A DNA stretch of 64,000 nt from Magicicada septendecula (lineage: Eukaryota > Arthropoda > Insecta > Hemiptera > Cicadidae): the NCBI GenBank assembly GCA_034769895.1, contig CM068369.1, positions 144,605,574 to 144,669,573 on the forward strand, written 5' to 3'. The number at the start of each line of letters is the position of its first letter. The stretch's first letter is position 1. The translations under genes were made by a program, and so were the position numbers. Under the pieces are notes generated by a model, which saw only the letters and a program-made list of their open reading frames with translations, did not search any database and was not told where the DNA came from. Shown here one piece after another: positions 1-10,900 of the stretch.

Positions 1-441
1 CAAATATGTAGTGCATGAGGTGTAAAAAAGTGTCAGTTGTATGAATAAGAGACTGAAAGGTTTGTACTGATAGCGACTGAGAAATAGGTACAATCTGCTT
101 CCAGTTTTTGAGCCACAGTGACATTTTTCTTAGAAAGTCTATTTGTAATGCGCTGTTAGAGCGAATAGGGTCTCTATATTCATCATTAAACCTTTTGCCT
201 TCCCAAGCACTTTTTACATTAACAATTTTCCATCATCTAATAATAATGCTTAAAAACAAGCATGTTCCTTGAACATCTGGAAGTAGATCCACTTTGTCGT
301 TGAAATACATTGAAGACCAGCTACATTTGTTTCACTAAAAAATTTTAACGCTAATTTTACATTTTGTTTTAGAATAGTAGAAGGGTATAGTACTTTATAT
401 GATAATAAGTGAGCAAATGTTACAAGAGAATTTTTTCCAAC
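1..441 (-). pseudogene. P-element/THAP9-like transposase relic, C-terminal segment
   Basis: Reading the minus strand from 441 downwards gives a stretch with the spacing of P-element/THAP9 transposases: LYELEKNSL, then KVLYPSTILKQNVKLAL and FFSETNVAGL, close to the family's conserved 'YPS..KQNVKLAL..F' block. After a stop the reading moves frame and continues with WKIVNVKSAWEGKRF and a run ending QSLIHTTDTFLHLMHY, which also fits the family. The segment runs off the left edge, so the C-terminus is not visible. It is separated from the catalytic segment by the PLE insertion at 454-914. Stops and at least one frameshift mean it is not functional. Family assignment is from recalled conserved blocks, not from an alignment. 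Confidence 0.6.
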
Positions 442-453
442 TCATATAAAATT

Positions 454-914
454 CATAATTTGTGATTTATGGTCTCCAAGTCGCGTTATTGAAATAAAAC
501 TTATAGTTTACCTTATTTCTTTTCCATCTTGCGACTTCTTTATATGTCATACACGACATGTTTCGGGAAACATGTTCCCATCTTCAGTTTTAAAAACTGT
601 TTGTTCTCACATGAAGAACTTGTCAACGCAAATAAAAACTTATACTAACATCATTAAAAACACACTATATTAATAACGTACCGCGAGAAGAATCAGTGCG
701 CACTGTTCGGGTTCATAATCGCAACTGTTGATTTCTCATTTGTCCATAATCTGATAAACATGTAACGCAGTATCGTACAAGCTGTTCGAGTTAAACGACA
801 ATTGATCGTTGAGCACTAGGTCTTTTTGTGTTCTCGATGCTTTGTAAATTTCGTCTATGACATATAAAGAAGTCGCAAGATGGAAAAGAAATAAGGTAAA
901 CTATAAGTTTAATT
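454..914 (-). mobile_element. 5'-truncated Penelope-like element with inverted tail copy (PLE A)
   Basis: A 461-bp insertion flanked by a perfect 12-bp direct repeat (tcatataaaatt at 442-453 and 915-926). On the minus strand it encodes only the end of a PLE protein: EIYKASRTQKDLVLNDQLSF and SLYDTALHVYQ, parallel to EIHRASKLSADKLLNDKLCF and RLYNTAIDIE in the PLE at 15268-17729. Downstream come a hammerhead-like core (552-587) and a tail. About 55 bases of that tail (roughly 498-552) are repeated in inverted orientation at the 5'-truncated end (roughly 855-910), making a fold-back insertion. It interrupts the P-element relic. PLEs encode a reverse transcriptase plus GIY-YIG endonuclease; neither core survives here. 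Confidence 0.8.
552..587 (-). ncRNA. Hammerhead-ribozyme-like motif in PLE A
   Basis: On the minus strand: CTGAAGA, T, stem II GGGAA/TTCCC with a CATGT loop, then GAAA, a minimal self-complementary stem III (ACATGT) and C as candidate cleavage position. The core residues of a type I hammerhead (CUGANGA, GAAA, UH) are present. Stem I is not convincing because upstream AAAA does not pair with GTGT. PLEs are known to carry such minimal hammerheads; activity here is inferred. Confidence 0.5.
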
Positions 915-926
915 TCATATAAAATT

Positions 927-1975
927 TCAAGATGCTTAAACTGTGCTACATGTAAATTATCATTATTGATAAATTCAAAATCAGGAAATACAAGTTTACA
1001 GTTATCTGTTCTTCTACTGATCCAGTTGTTACAAACACATATAAGTATAATAAGTATATAGAGCACATCAAAGATTAAAAAAGTAATCTCTTTGGATCTA
1101 GAGGATGAGGAAGGTATGGTTGCAAAATACCATTTTCACAATGGTTGCTTTTTTGTTCACAACATTGTTGTCAGATACAAAAGCTATAACTATAAAACCA
1201 ATATTTTCTATTTACTGTAATACATTTAACTTTAGAATTTGTAGTTTTTGGGCAGTTAAATTGTTAACAGGTATTAAGCTCACTACATCTTTGTATTTAG
1301 AAAATATGTATTTGGAAATCGTACAAACTTGCACTGTCTTTGGTACCTTTGTCGAATCTGTTTTACTACAACCTACAATATTAGCTCCTTTAAAATGTAA
1401 CTCAGGATTTACATAAATTTCATCTACGTGTATGTTGACAATGTGTTAATGATCTTTTAATAAACGTGGTTTAGTTTTTAAATACTCAATACTTCCCTCA
1501 AGATCAGATCCAAGAAATAAAAATTTACCTATTAATTTTTTAATATTTCTAGGATGTGGAATACAAACAAATTTACAAATATAAAGAGCAATGTATGAAG
1601 CTGAAGATTGCACATATAATGTAGAATCTAACATTAATGTATGCCCAGTGTATCGTCTATTATTAGTTGGCTGTTTATATAAATCTAACTGTTCAATGGC
1701 AGCTGAAAATTTTCATCACTGTTTTCACTGACCTCTGATAAGAGTTCTATTGCTTTATCCAACTTGTTCTCATCTACACTCTGAGCACTATCAGCAACTC
1801 CACGAATAAAAACAAGAACATCGTCTAAGAAATTAACAGATTTGAAAACTGCAAGACTTTTTGCGATTTTTTTTACTGAAAACTTTACATTATTTATATA
1901 AATTTCATAACTCAGATTTTTGTGAATCACTAGGGAACACAGGATAAAAGGTTGAGCCACTCATCATTGTCATCA
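927..1975 (-). pseudogene. P-element/THAP9-like transposase relic, catalytic segment
   Basis: Minus-strand reading begins near AQPFILCSLVIHKNLSYEIY (about 1957) and continues through a long frame broken by in-frame stops at about 1446 and 1230. The frame contains VDEIYVNPELHFKGANIVG, KDVVSLIPVNNLTAQKL, GFIVIAFVSDNNVVN and, after a frame change, CNNWISRRTDN and LVFPDFEF. These match the order of conserved blocks in P-element/THAP9 transposases: a 'DE.YV...L.F.G' acidic block, 'LPV..L.A', 'SDN..VN' and 'NNW..........FPDF'. A probable intron lies between this block and the exon ending at 2043, where CAG|GTAAGC forms a donor on the minus strand. It is continuous with the THAP exon upstream and the C-terminal segment downstream once insertions are ignored. 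Disabled by stops and frameshifts. Confidence 0.65.
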
Positions 1976-2130
1976 CAACATATCAACCCTACTTCAGAAA
2001 TTAACTCTCAAAAAAAAGGTGTAAGTAAATTATACAGCTTACCTGGATGACCAGCTCACTTGTTCAAAACCAGGAGGAGGCCTCCTAGTGGAAGGCCAAG
2101 TAACAAAATTCCAAGTTACGGCACAAGGTA

Positions 2131-3475
2131 CACTCTTCTTTATACAGGTTGGGGCAGGAAATAGGGTGTTTTTGAAATGGCTAGTACTCGGCCTGTAGCA
2201 GGGGGAGATGAGTGCGGGTGGGAGCATTCCGTTCCTTTGTTCATAGCATTTCATTTTCAGTCGGCATCATGGAGCCGTGGACGTTAGAACACCGTGTTTT
2301 CGCGTACGACTGCTTTGTGCGTAGTGGTGAATCAGTGACTGCGGTTCAGCGTGAGTTTCGCCGCAGATTCGAAATCCACCGAAATGACTCTGTTCCCTCT
2401 CGTAACACAATCTTACGTTGGGTTAATAATCTTCGTTCAGGAGGCTTAATAATGAAAACCAAACCACCAGGACCCCCATGTACGGTACGTACTCCGGAAA
2501 ATGTTGAAAGGGTTAGAACAGCAATGTTACGAAGTCCACGCCGTTCTGCTCGGAGACATGCTGCGGAATTTCAAATCAGCAATCGCACGGTAAGGCGTAT
2601 TTTGCATGACGAATTACGTTTTCACCCGTACAAGTTAATGGTTGTGCAGCAGATGAACGAAACAGATTACCCACAACGATTGAACTTTGCACGAACAATG
2701 TTGACACCTTTTGAGGAAAATGAAAACATTATGTTGTTGATGAGTGATGAAGCTCATTTTCATCTCAATGGTGCAGTCAACAAACAGAATTGTCGCTACT
2801 GGGCTGCTGAGAATCCCTGAGAAATCCACCAAAAACCACTGCACAGCCCAAAAGTTACAGTTTGGTGCGCGTTGAGAAAGAATTACATCATTGTTCCTTA
2901 CTTTTTTGAACAAAATGGCGTCACTGTAACTGTTACTGCTAAATTGAGATGCTAAACACCTTTTTTGTGCCTGAGTTACGGAGAAGGCGGATTGCTATTC
3001 GGAGTCTATGGTTTCAGCAAGATGGGACAACGTCTCACATATCCCGAGCGTCAATGGGTGTTCTTCGCCCTCTGTTTCCCAACCGCCTCGTTTCCAGATT
3101 TGGTGATGTTGCATGGTCCCCTCGGTCCCCAGATTTATCAATGTACGATTATTTTTTATAGGGATACCTCAAGTCACGCGTCTATAAGAGAAACCCCCGT
3201 ACATTAGATGAATTGAAGGACAGTATTCGTGAAAACATCGTCAAAATTGACAGACGCCTGCTAGAAAGTGTGGAGGCCAACTTCCGTACACACTTACAAC
3301 AATGCATAAACGAAAATGGACATCATTTCCAAGATGTGATTTTCCACACATGAATATCATTAAATGCTATGTAATCACGAATGTTTCTCTGCCAATAAAT
3401 TTTCTTTTCAAGCAAAACTAACAATGTTGTTATTATTTTAAAAACGTCCTATTTCTCTGCCCCACAAGAAGACTG
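2131..3475 (+). mobile_element. Mariner/Tc1-type DNA transposon
   Basis: The element is bounded by TA on both sides (2129-2130 and 3476-3477). Terminal inverted repeats are imperfect: the left reads CACTCTTCTT, then (after about nine extra bases) TGGGGCAGGAAATAGGG, and the complement of the right reads CAGTCTTCTT, GTGGGGCAGAGAAATAGG. The length of about 1.35 kb is normal for the superfamily. It carries one decayed transposase gene on the plus strand and sits inside the P-element relic between its THAP exon and the next exon. The left repeat has an insertion relative to the right, so ends are assigned to within a few bases. Confidence 0.75.
2269..3353 (+). pseudogene. Mariner-type transposase, decayed
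   Basis: The transposase cuts and pastes the surrounding element. The start is ATG 2269 (MEPWTLEHRVFAYDCF), since the open frame before it has no family match. A helix-turn-helix region follows: RNTILRWVNNLRSGG, then NRTVRRILHDELRFHPYK. Catalytic blocks in order are MSDEAHFHLNG, FQQDGTTSH and WSPRSPDLSMYDYF, giving the three acidic positions of a mariner-like DDE/D domain. The C-terminus reads RLLESVEANFRTHLQQCI and ends at the stop at 3351-3353. There are three lesions: TGA at 2818-2820 just after the first catalytic block (probably from CGA), a frameshift near 2945, and TAG at 3160-3162 where a Trp is expected (YFL-W-GYLK). It cannot make a full protein. Confidence 0.8.
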
Positions 3476-3521
3476 TACTTACAATACTAAGATAAACGTT
3501 TTCATTTTCATGAATTAAAAT

Positions 3522-4001
3522 CTATTCTGAGATTTTAGTCGAATTATAATAACAGAATAAAATATCTTCCAGACTACTAAGTTTTCTTTCTTCTACATAT
3601 GTTTTTTGTGTCTGTAAGCTATCTTCACTTGCCTTTTCAATGTTTTCTTGCTCAACTTGGTGAAGCCTTTTCAGTAATTTCAAGGAACTTGGAGTCTCAC
3701 TTAAATATTGGGGTACATTGTTAAAAATTGTAGAAATTGCGCCAGCTTTTAGTTTAGGTCTTTCTCTTTGAAATTCTGTTAACTCTTCAGCCACTACACA
3801 CTTGACTGTTTTAATAACGTCACTGTCACAAAAATGCTTTATAGACTCAACAGGATTTTTCAATATCCTTAAGTTTGTAGGTATTTTATTTAACCATTCT
3901 TGTCGCAAACTTCCTTCTGAAGGCAGAGAAAAAGTGGTACCCTTTTCTTCCTGGCTATCATAGTTAGACTTGCAACCATAAACACTACAATGTCTTGGCA
4001 T
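3522..4001 (-). pseudogene. THAP-domain N-terminal exon of the P-element-like transposase
   Basis: A 159-codon minus-strand frame starting at ATG 3999-4001. Residues 1-63 look like a THAP zinc-dependent DNA-binding domain: MPRHCSVYGC (Cys5, Cys10), FSLP, EWLNKIP and SIKHFCDSDVI. The THAP consensus is C-x(2-4)-C-x(35-53)-C-x(2)-H. The expected third Cys, three residues before the His of KHF, is Ser (TCT, one base from TGT), so zinc binding is probably lost. Residues 110-150 are rich in Leu, Glu and Lys and may form a short coiled coil, usual after THAP in this family. The frame ends about 50 bp before the mariner insertion. It could be a domesticated THAP gene instead, but the downstream transposase blocks favour a transposon relic. 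Confidence 0.65.
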
Positions 4002-4017
4002 TTTTGTGCAATGCGGT

Positions 4018-4295
4018 ATAATAACACTGTAAATTACGTAAACAGTATACTTTTAATCGTTATTATGATACACCAAAATTTAGGTAGAAACTTTTAACCT
4101 AAAAACACGTGCTTGTTTAACTTAACCCGTACAAAGTTTTGGTACTTTTTAATATTCGTAGTAACACTGTAAATCACTTGAATAGTATATAAATAAACCG
4201 TCAACAGAAAACTTTTAAATCACTATAACATCCTGATACACTAATATTTTCGAAGAAACGTTTAACTTAACCACACACACTTAATATTTAAAATG
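4018..4295. repeat. Two diverged direct repeats upstream of the THAP exon
   Basis: Two blocks (about 4020-4135 and 4160-4290, period near 140 bp) share, in order, gtaacactgtaaat, agtata, aacttttaa, gatacac, aaattt/atattt and gtttaacttaacc. They lie just upstream of the start codon of the THAP frame, so they may be subterminal repeats of the P-like transposon. That role is an inference. No terminal inverted repeat was found. Confidence 0.45.
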
Positions 4296-5736
4296 CCGGA
4301 TCTCAGACTACTAAAGTCACGTGACTTTTTTCGCGTCAGGGCCTGTTTTTCTCGTCGGCCCCGAGTCACGTAACTGTGACGTCACAAACTGCAGGTGTCA
4401 GAATGACGTCTCCCTTGCATACTAGTGAAGGGTAACAAGTTACAATATATATTAAATTATCATGGACCATCATAGTTTGAAATTAATACAAGCTACAAAA
4501 ATGTATATGGTTAATTGACTATTATTATGAGTTATAGAAACAATAGTGTTAATGCAACGTATAACGTTGTATTATTTATTACTTAAAATATGTAAATAAA
4601 ATGTAGTGTTAAGAAAAGTTATTTACAACATACAAAAACATAATGTGCTATTCTCAAAATCCGCTGTCCTATTCTGAATTTTGCGCGTGTTGACTAAATT
4701 ATTTGGTAAAATGTAGATAAAATGTGTCCGTTATTTTTATGGCAGACACTGTTTTCTAGTTTTTAAAACTCACACCATGTTTTGTTGTGTGAGTTATTTG
4801 GTGTAGGTCTGACGTTGACTGATGCTTTGTCAAGTTATGAATAAAATAATGTAAAAACGTTTTCCCGACACAGATTTCAGGTTACTGGCCCCGGCAAAGT
4901 CTTTTAGCCAATTGTAGGCTGATGAACAGTTGGGTGTAACTTTAATACCAGTAAAATTTTATTGTTTTAACAGGAAGTCGAGAATAATTTTATTAATATC
5001 TACGCCATATCAAATTTACCTAACCAAAGTGTATAGATATACTCGGTACGAGTTTCGGTAGCAAAAATGTTTAGGCATCTCCAAAGTTGTATGATATTAT
5101 TAGTACACATTCTATGTACATAAGTAATATAGATATCAAAAATTATTGTTAAAAGTTTTTAATCCAAATAATATTCATTTGTAATTCGATTATTTTCCCG
5201 CATTTAAGAAGATATGTGAAAATATAGAATATATTAATAGGAATAGGAATATTAGAAACCTAAATAAGAATAAATGTAAAAACAAACACCTAACTAAGTA
5301 CATGAGTGTTATTTTTGATAGACAAGGATATACATTTTCTTAATTGAAAATACTTTGATATTCTTATGGAAAACGTCCTTTATCATCCGTTTTATAATTT
5401 ATAAGCTACCTAATATCCTTGTATATCCTTGTTTTATTCCAACAATAAAGTTTATTACCTTAGCATACTAAGCTTAAAAGTATATTGTAAACAGGTTTAC
5501 TGAAACACTAAAATTAACAAAAGCTTGTTGACATTGTGAGACTTTCCAACGATTTTAAATAATACTTACCATTTTTTTTTAAGTGTACACTTTTTGCAGT
5601 AGCTCTAAACACAATAATAAAACCTTCTTGAGCGGGTTTTGCGTCATTTGCACAATAATAAAACTATCTTGTGCATCATTAGTAAATGTATTCTTATGCC
5701 ATTACAGAACATTCTACGTATTTCTCGGCCTCCAGC
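4296..5736. other. Non-coding AT-rich stretch, no gene recognised
   Basis: No frame with a family match on either strand. The first 150 bases are locally GC-rich and include overlapping palindromes (gtcacgtgac near 4316, gtcacgtaactgtgac near 4365). A heat-shock-like GAAcaTTC lies at 5707-5714. The rest is AT-rich with short imperfect repeats of 'cctaatatccttgtatatcctt'-type text around 5400-5440. Confidence 0.5.
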
Positions 5737-6228
5737 TGTAATCTGTGTGTGCGTACACATTGCTGCTACTTTGAGATGAAGGACAATTAAGTGACACTTG
5801 TCACGCGTCCGCAACGAGACTATTCCAGTCCAGGTCCGTGTGCACTGTGTCCAAGGCCGCAGTCACTTACGTTCTAGTGTTTTCTAGTAGTTGACGCGTA
5901 TTATGAATTTTTCTGGAATGCCAGCGGGGTATAAATACAATCATTCAGCGACGCTTAGTTCAGTTTTAGTGGCGATTTATCCCAGTGAGTTTCGAAGTGT
6001 TGTCACTAAGTGTTACGTGTTTTATCATTGTGCGGGGCTCTATTAGTTGACATTACTATTGCTTGTGGACAAACTAATTTTAATTATTGTACTACTATAA
6101 TCTTTTTGAATAACTTTTTTATTATAAACTCTCTTTGTGATAATTAAAGCTGGTTATTAGTGACTTCATTGGTGTCTTTTATTTTGTTTTCCACTGCACC
6201 ATACGACTATCAGTGAGACGTCGTAACA
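5737..6228 (+). mobile_element. Probable solo LTR (family shared with 30305-30783)
   Basis: The segment 6138-6228 matches the reverse complement of 30305-30400 closely: tgataattaaagctgg, then tttcattggtgtcttgtattttgttttccactgtgccatacg-type text in both, ending in cgtaaca. A second shared block is ttgacatta(c/t)tattgc(t/g)tgtggacaa near 6047. The copy has a TATA box, a downstream initiator-like stretch and an AATTAAAG polyadenylation-like signal in LTR order. The right end (6228, CA) is well supported by the homologue. The left end (TGTAAT at 5737) is a guess, and no target duplication was found. No internal region of the parent element is present. Confidence 0.55.
5905..5965 (+). promoter_or_regulatory. 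TATA promoter with heat-shock-element-like motif in the solo LTR
   Basis: TATAAATA at 5930-5937 is followed 32 bases later by AGTTCAGTT (5957-5965), a good insect initiator position. Just upstream, GAAtttTTCtgGAA (5905-5918) resembles a heat-shock element; TTCtgGAA is exact, while the first half is spaced one base too far. No gene with a family match begins downstream, so it is most likely the LTR's own promoter. Confidence 0.45.
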
Positions 6229-7107
6229 GTATGGACATCTGGAAATATTTGTTCCAAGCTATCACATCTTGAAACTCTTAAATTTGTGAGGTACGAAGTA
6301 TTTCCCTACTTAGACTGAGGCAGCACCGACATTATCTGCAGACACTTAAGTCTATACTTGTAGTAACTTATTGTATGGCATGTGGATGGCCGAGTTACGT
6401 CGATTTAGAAATACCAAATCACAAATTAAATCCTGTTAATATACAAAATATATCCTACATTCTTTATCGGTATATATCAGAAAAGTCTAGAATTGTAATT
6501 TATCATGGATTTATGTAAGGAAAAATGTTACTGTAAACAAGTACTTATCCTTACTGTTACTATAATAGGTGTTCTACGATTCCAATTCACATTAGATGAA
6601 TTGGCAGAAAAAATTATTAGTTTATTTATGAAAACTCGTAAATCACTCATAAATCACTCTGGATAATCATTCAAAAGTGTGTACGAACAAAGAGTGTTAA
6701 AGTTACTGAAGTTTGTGCTACGTATACCAGTTACATTGCTGGGCCTTAAATAAGTAGGCTGAAGTGAATCAAGGCACATCTGTGTAATTATATAAAAAAT
6801 ATAAGGTAATCACGATTGACTACTTTGTCCATTGGAAAATAATACACAATAATATATGTACAAAGGATCCAACTTTCTAGGTAAGGATGATAGAAATATT
6901 TGCACACTTTAAGACGCGGTATATGATCATTTAGAAGGATGTTGCATGTTTAGAATTTGTGTATTACAGCTTGTATCAGACACACTCGAAAACAAGACTC
7001 TAGACTCAGAAGGGAACGGTACAAATGCTAAATATTTCCGATGTAGGCCTAAGGACGAGGATGCGTACAGTTACATAAATGTTGCCCTCAAAATTTCTCA
7101 CACCATT
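6229..7107. other. Non-coding stretch between solo LTR and BEL/Pao element
   Basis: I see no coding frame with a family match and no clear repeat. The last five bases (ccatt, 7103-7107) are the left copy of the BEL/Pao target duplication. Confidence 0.4.
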
Positions 7108-7601
7108 TGTACAGTAGCGCGGTAATTTTTACATTATAGGTTGGCTAATCTGCGCTTTTAATTTGCACTTTAATCTGTTCAATTCATGTCCGTGCTTCCG
7201 CACAGTTCGTCATATACGCTCGCTTGCGGCGGTCGGCTCGCTCCCGCAGCTATACTGTCACATTTTTCTTCATGTCGCGACAATTAATGTAGGCCTTACG
7301 CCAACACTTCATATATGGCCCTTTAGGCCATTTCATCAAATTAATTTCAATGTAATACGACTTGTATTTACGATGCGCTCATTAGCCAATCTCCTAGTCA
7401 AAAGTGAAACCGAACAATTTCTATGGTGTAAATGTGAACAATTAAATAAATGTATTAATTACAGTCCACTCTCTCTTCATCATTTCTGCATCCTGGCGAA
7501 TCAACCTACAGTAAATCACGAACACTTCACACTTAACATTTTTGCGTCCACTCGGACCGCTTCTAAACATTTTTTGGTCCACGCGGACCGGATACTCAAC
7601 A
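7108..7601 (+). repeat. BEL/Pao 5' LTR
   Basis: Starts TGTACAGTAGCGCGG and ends ATACTCAACA, so it has TG...CA termini. It is 494 bp, about 41 bp shorter than the right LTR. The difference falls between two copies of catttttt(g)gtccac, suggesting loss by recombination between short direct repeats. The last 70 bases contain tandem imperfect copies of a 'tttttggtccacgcggaccg' unit that resembles the primer-binding site just outside. Confidence 0.9.
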
Positions 7602-7606
7602 TTTTT

Positions 7607-7621
7607 TGGTCGCTCCGGACC
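7607..7621 (+). other. BEL/Pao primer-binding site
   Basis: TGGTCGCTCCGGACC begins five bases after the left LTR end, the expected place for annealing of a tRNA 3' end (starts TGG, complement of CCA). The tRNA identity cannot be settled from memory. Confidence 0.6.
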
Positions 7622-7911
7622 TGGATTTACGGATACATCATTCAAATTTATTATTTTTCTGCCCCTATTTCTGGCCATCACGGGCGACTCAGCATATCCG
7701 CTGATACGACCGTGGCGTGATTCGATCAGCATTTCGCTCGTCGCCTTTGAGCCTCCTGACGACATCATTGCAAGAGCCTGCTAGCTTCAGTACGTTAGTC
7801 AAAGCAGTCATCTCTCCGAGCTGTGTGTTTGCCATCTTCTCCACGGCGTCGACGCTTCAGGACATCGCCCACAAGGTATCACCTCACTAACATCATTTCA
7901 AGGTGCGTACA

Positions 7912-10900
7912 ATGGCTGAAGAAGGCCTCAAAGTGTTAGTCAGAAAGAGAGGCGGCTTAAAGTCCGCAATAGTGCGCATACAATCAGCTGTCAGTAACTT
8001 TGATACAAACTCTAATACAAAACACTTTGTAACAGTAAGACTTGAAAGTTTGAAACGCTTGGCAACGAAGTACGACGAGGTACAGTCCGAAATCGAACTT
8101 ATTTGTAAAGACATAAACGCTGCTCAAGAAGACCGAGTTGAGGTCGAAGAAATGCTGTATTCTACGGAAGAAAATATTTTACAATTAATTGATACCTTTA
8201 ATGTTCGGACTGTACCTCCCGTATTATCGGGCCATATGCAATTAAAACCGATACGTTTGCCCTGCTTTACAGGCAATATCTTGAAATAGCAGCATTTTCA
8301 TTCAATTTTTTCGGACTTGGTGCATGCAAGATCCGATCTAACGCCAGTGCAGAAACTACATTATTTACATTCTTCTCTAAAAAATGAAACGTTAGACTTA
8401 ATTAAATCACTACCTATTTGTAATGAAAATTACTCGATAGCGTTGAGTTTGCTGTCCGCAAGGTATGACAACAAGTTCATACTAGCAAAATACTACATTC
8501 AAAATTTACTTCAAGTCAAGTCGACAATTAAAGACTCTGTCCAAAGTTTGGCAGAATTCACAAATACGATAACGTCTTCCGTTAATTCACTGGCGGCAAT
8601 GCAACTGTCAGTGAATTCATTTGAACTTATTACTATACAATTATTATCAACTAAACTCGACCCTACTACTTTTAAATTATGGAAGGAGTCTATAGACCCT
8701 GATAATCTTCCTAACTTTCAAGATTTTACTCAGTTTTTAAACGCACGTACACAGCTGTTAGAAAATACACTGCCTATCGATGCCGGACAGCAACTCAACA
8801 AGCCGAGTTTAAGACTCAACAATAAATCTGATAAATATAAATCACGAAACGCTGCTGGCAGTACTACATTTAAGAGTTATCACTCAGCGTCAAGCAATTA
8901 TTCATGTTTGTGTTGTAAATCTAATCATCCAATTTACATGTGTGATAAATTTCGTGCACTAAGCACCGCTGAGCGAGGACAATTTGTATCAAATCACAAA
9001 TGTTGTACCAATTGTCTTAGATCAGAGCATTTTGTATCTAATTGTAAGAATAAGCAGGCATGTAAGATCTGTTCAAAACGACACCATACATTGTTGCACA
9101 TGAACAATGTGCCGAACTCAATCTCTGCCAGTAGTAGTAATTATTGTTCATTTAAATTACAATCCACGAATAATGTTCTTTCATCAACAGCAATTGTATT
9201 TGTCATTTACCAGGCTGGCAACAGACAAAAGGCAAGAGTTCTTTTGGACGCAGGTTCACAAATAAATTTTTGTACTAAATCATTTGAAAAGAAATTACGG
9301 CTTAATTTGACTAAATCCAACATACCAATTACGGGTATAAATAATACAGCGTGTCATGCCACTAATCTCGCGTCTGTACGCATTATTTCTCGTTATCAGA
9401 GATTTAGCTTCGAGGCAAAATGTGCTATCTTATCTGCATTAACCCACAATCTGCCAGCACAATCGTTTGACATAAATCAATTCAACATTCCAGACAACAT
9501 TTTTCTTGCTGACCCAAATTTCAACATATCATCCGAAATCGACATACTCTTAGGGGCGCAATTTTACCTGGATTTAATTTTAGCCAACAAATACGTACGC
9601 GGCCCTCATTTTCCCATCATTCAGGAAACAAAGTTAGGCTACATTTTGGCTGGCAATCTGCCCAAAAACTGCCGCTACAAGGGTCCTGCTGTTTCGTTCC
9701 TAGCTAGGAACAACGACAGTCAAATTTTGCAGTCTCTCGAAAAATTTTGGGATGCAGAAACTATCCCTGACAACACACCTGATAACGAGTCAGCTTGTGA
9801 GGAGCATTTCGTGCGTTCTACTCATCGCAATCATGAGGGTAGGTTTGTGATTTCACTGCCATTTAAGTCCGATCATCTCCAGTTGGGGGAATCTTACACC
9901 AATGCTGAAGCAAGGTTTTTGAATTTAGAACGCCGATTCAGGCGTGATGCTAAGCTCGCGCGCGATTACGCAGACTTTATTAATGAATATAAGGATCTTG
10001 GCCACATGACGCTTATCGATAATTGCTCTATCAATTCAGGAGTGTCAAATACTTACTATCTGCCTCACCATGCCGTTTTTAAGCAGTCTAGCTTGACTAC
10101 AAAACTCTGCGTCGTTTTTGATGGTTCGTCCAAAACTACCAATGGCCTTTCTCTCAATGGCATATTGTTGGTAGGCCCGAATGTTCAACAAGACCTTTTT
10201 TCTATTCTTTTACGTTTCCGCATGCATAAATATGTTCTCATCGCCGACATCGAGAAGATGTATCGACAAATTCGCGTTGCTGAAAAGGATTGTCACTATC
10301 AACGTATTCTGTGGCGTGACTCTCCTCTCGAACAATTTAAACACTTTGCATTGCAAACGGTAACCTACGGCACGGCTAGTGCTTCGTGTTTGGCCACTCG
10401 CTGTCTTATTCAAATTGGTAGGGACCATGAAGCTTCTTTGCTGATGCGGCGTTAGCTATAACAAATGATTTCTATGTCGACGATTTGCTTACCGGTGCAG
10501 ACACTATCTCTGATCTGACCAAGTTGAAATCTGACTTAGGTGCGTTATTGAGTCAATATGGTCTCACGCTGCATAAATGGGCATCTAATGAACCCATAGT
10601 GGTCGCAATCATGACAATTTATCACTCCCCTTAAACAAACAGGACAATGTGCGTACCCTCGGCATTCTCTGGAATAACACTGCCGATTCATTCCTGTTTG
10701 ACATTAAATCATTCCCCGTTGAATCAAGCATCTCCAAGAGGAGAATTCTTTCGATTATCGCAGGCATATACGATCCACTTGGACTGATCGGTCCCGTTGT
10801 TTTCTTGTACAAACAGTTTATGCAGCAACTCTGGCTTTGCAATCTTGGTTGGGATGAACCGATCTCCGGGCAATCACGTTTGGCTTGGCATTCATTGTGC

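Noticed and set aside
7163..7720. 185-codon frame at the start of the BEL/Pao element
   Set aside because: It lies mostly within the LTR, crosses the LTR end and primer-binding site, and has no family match.
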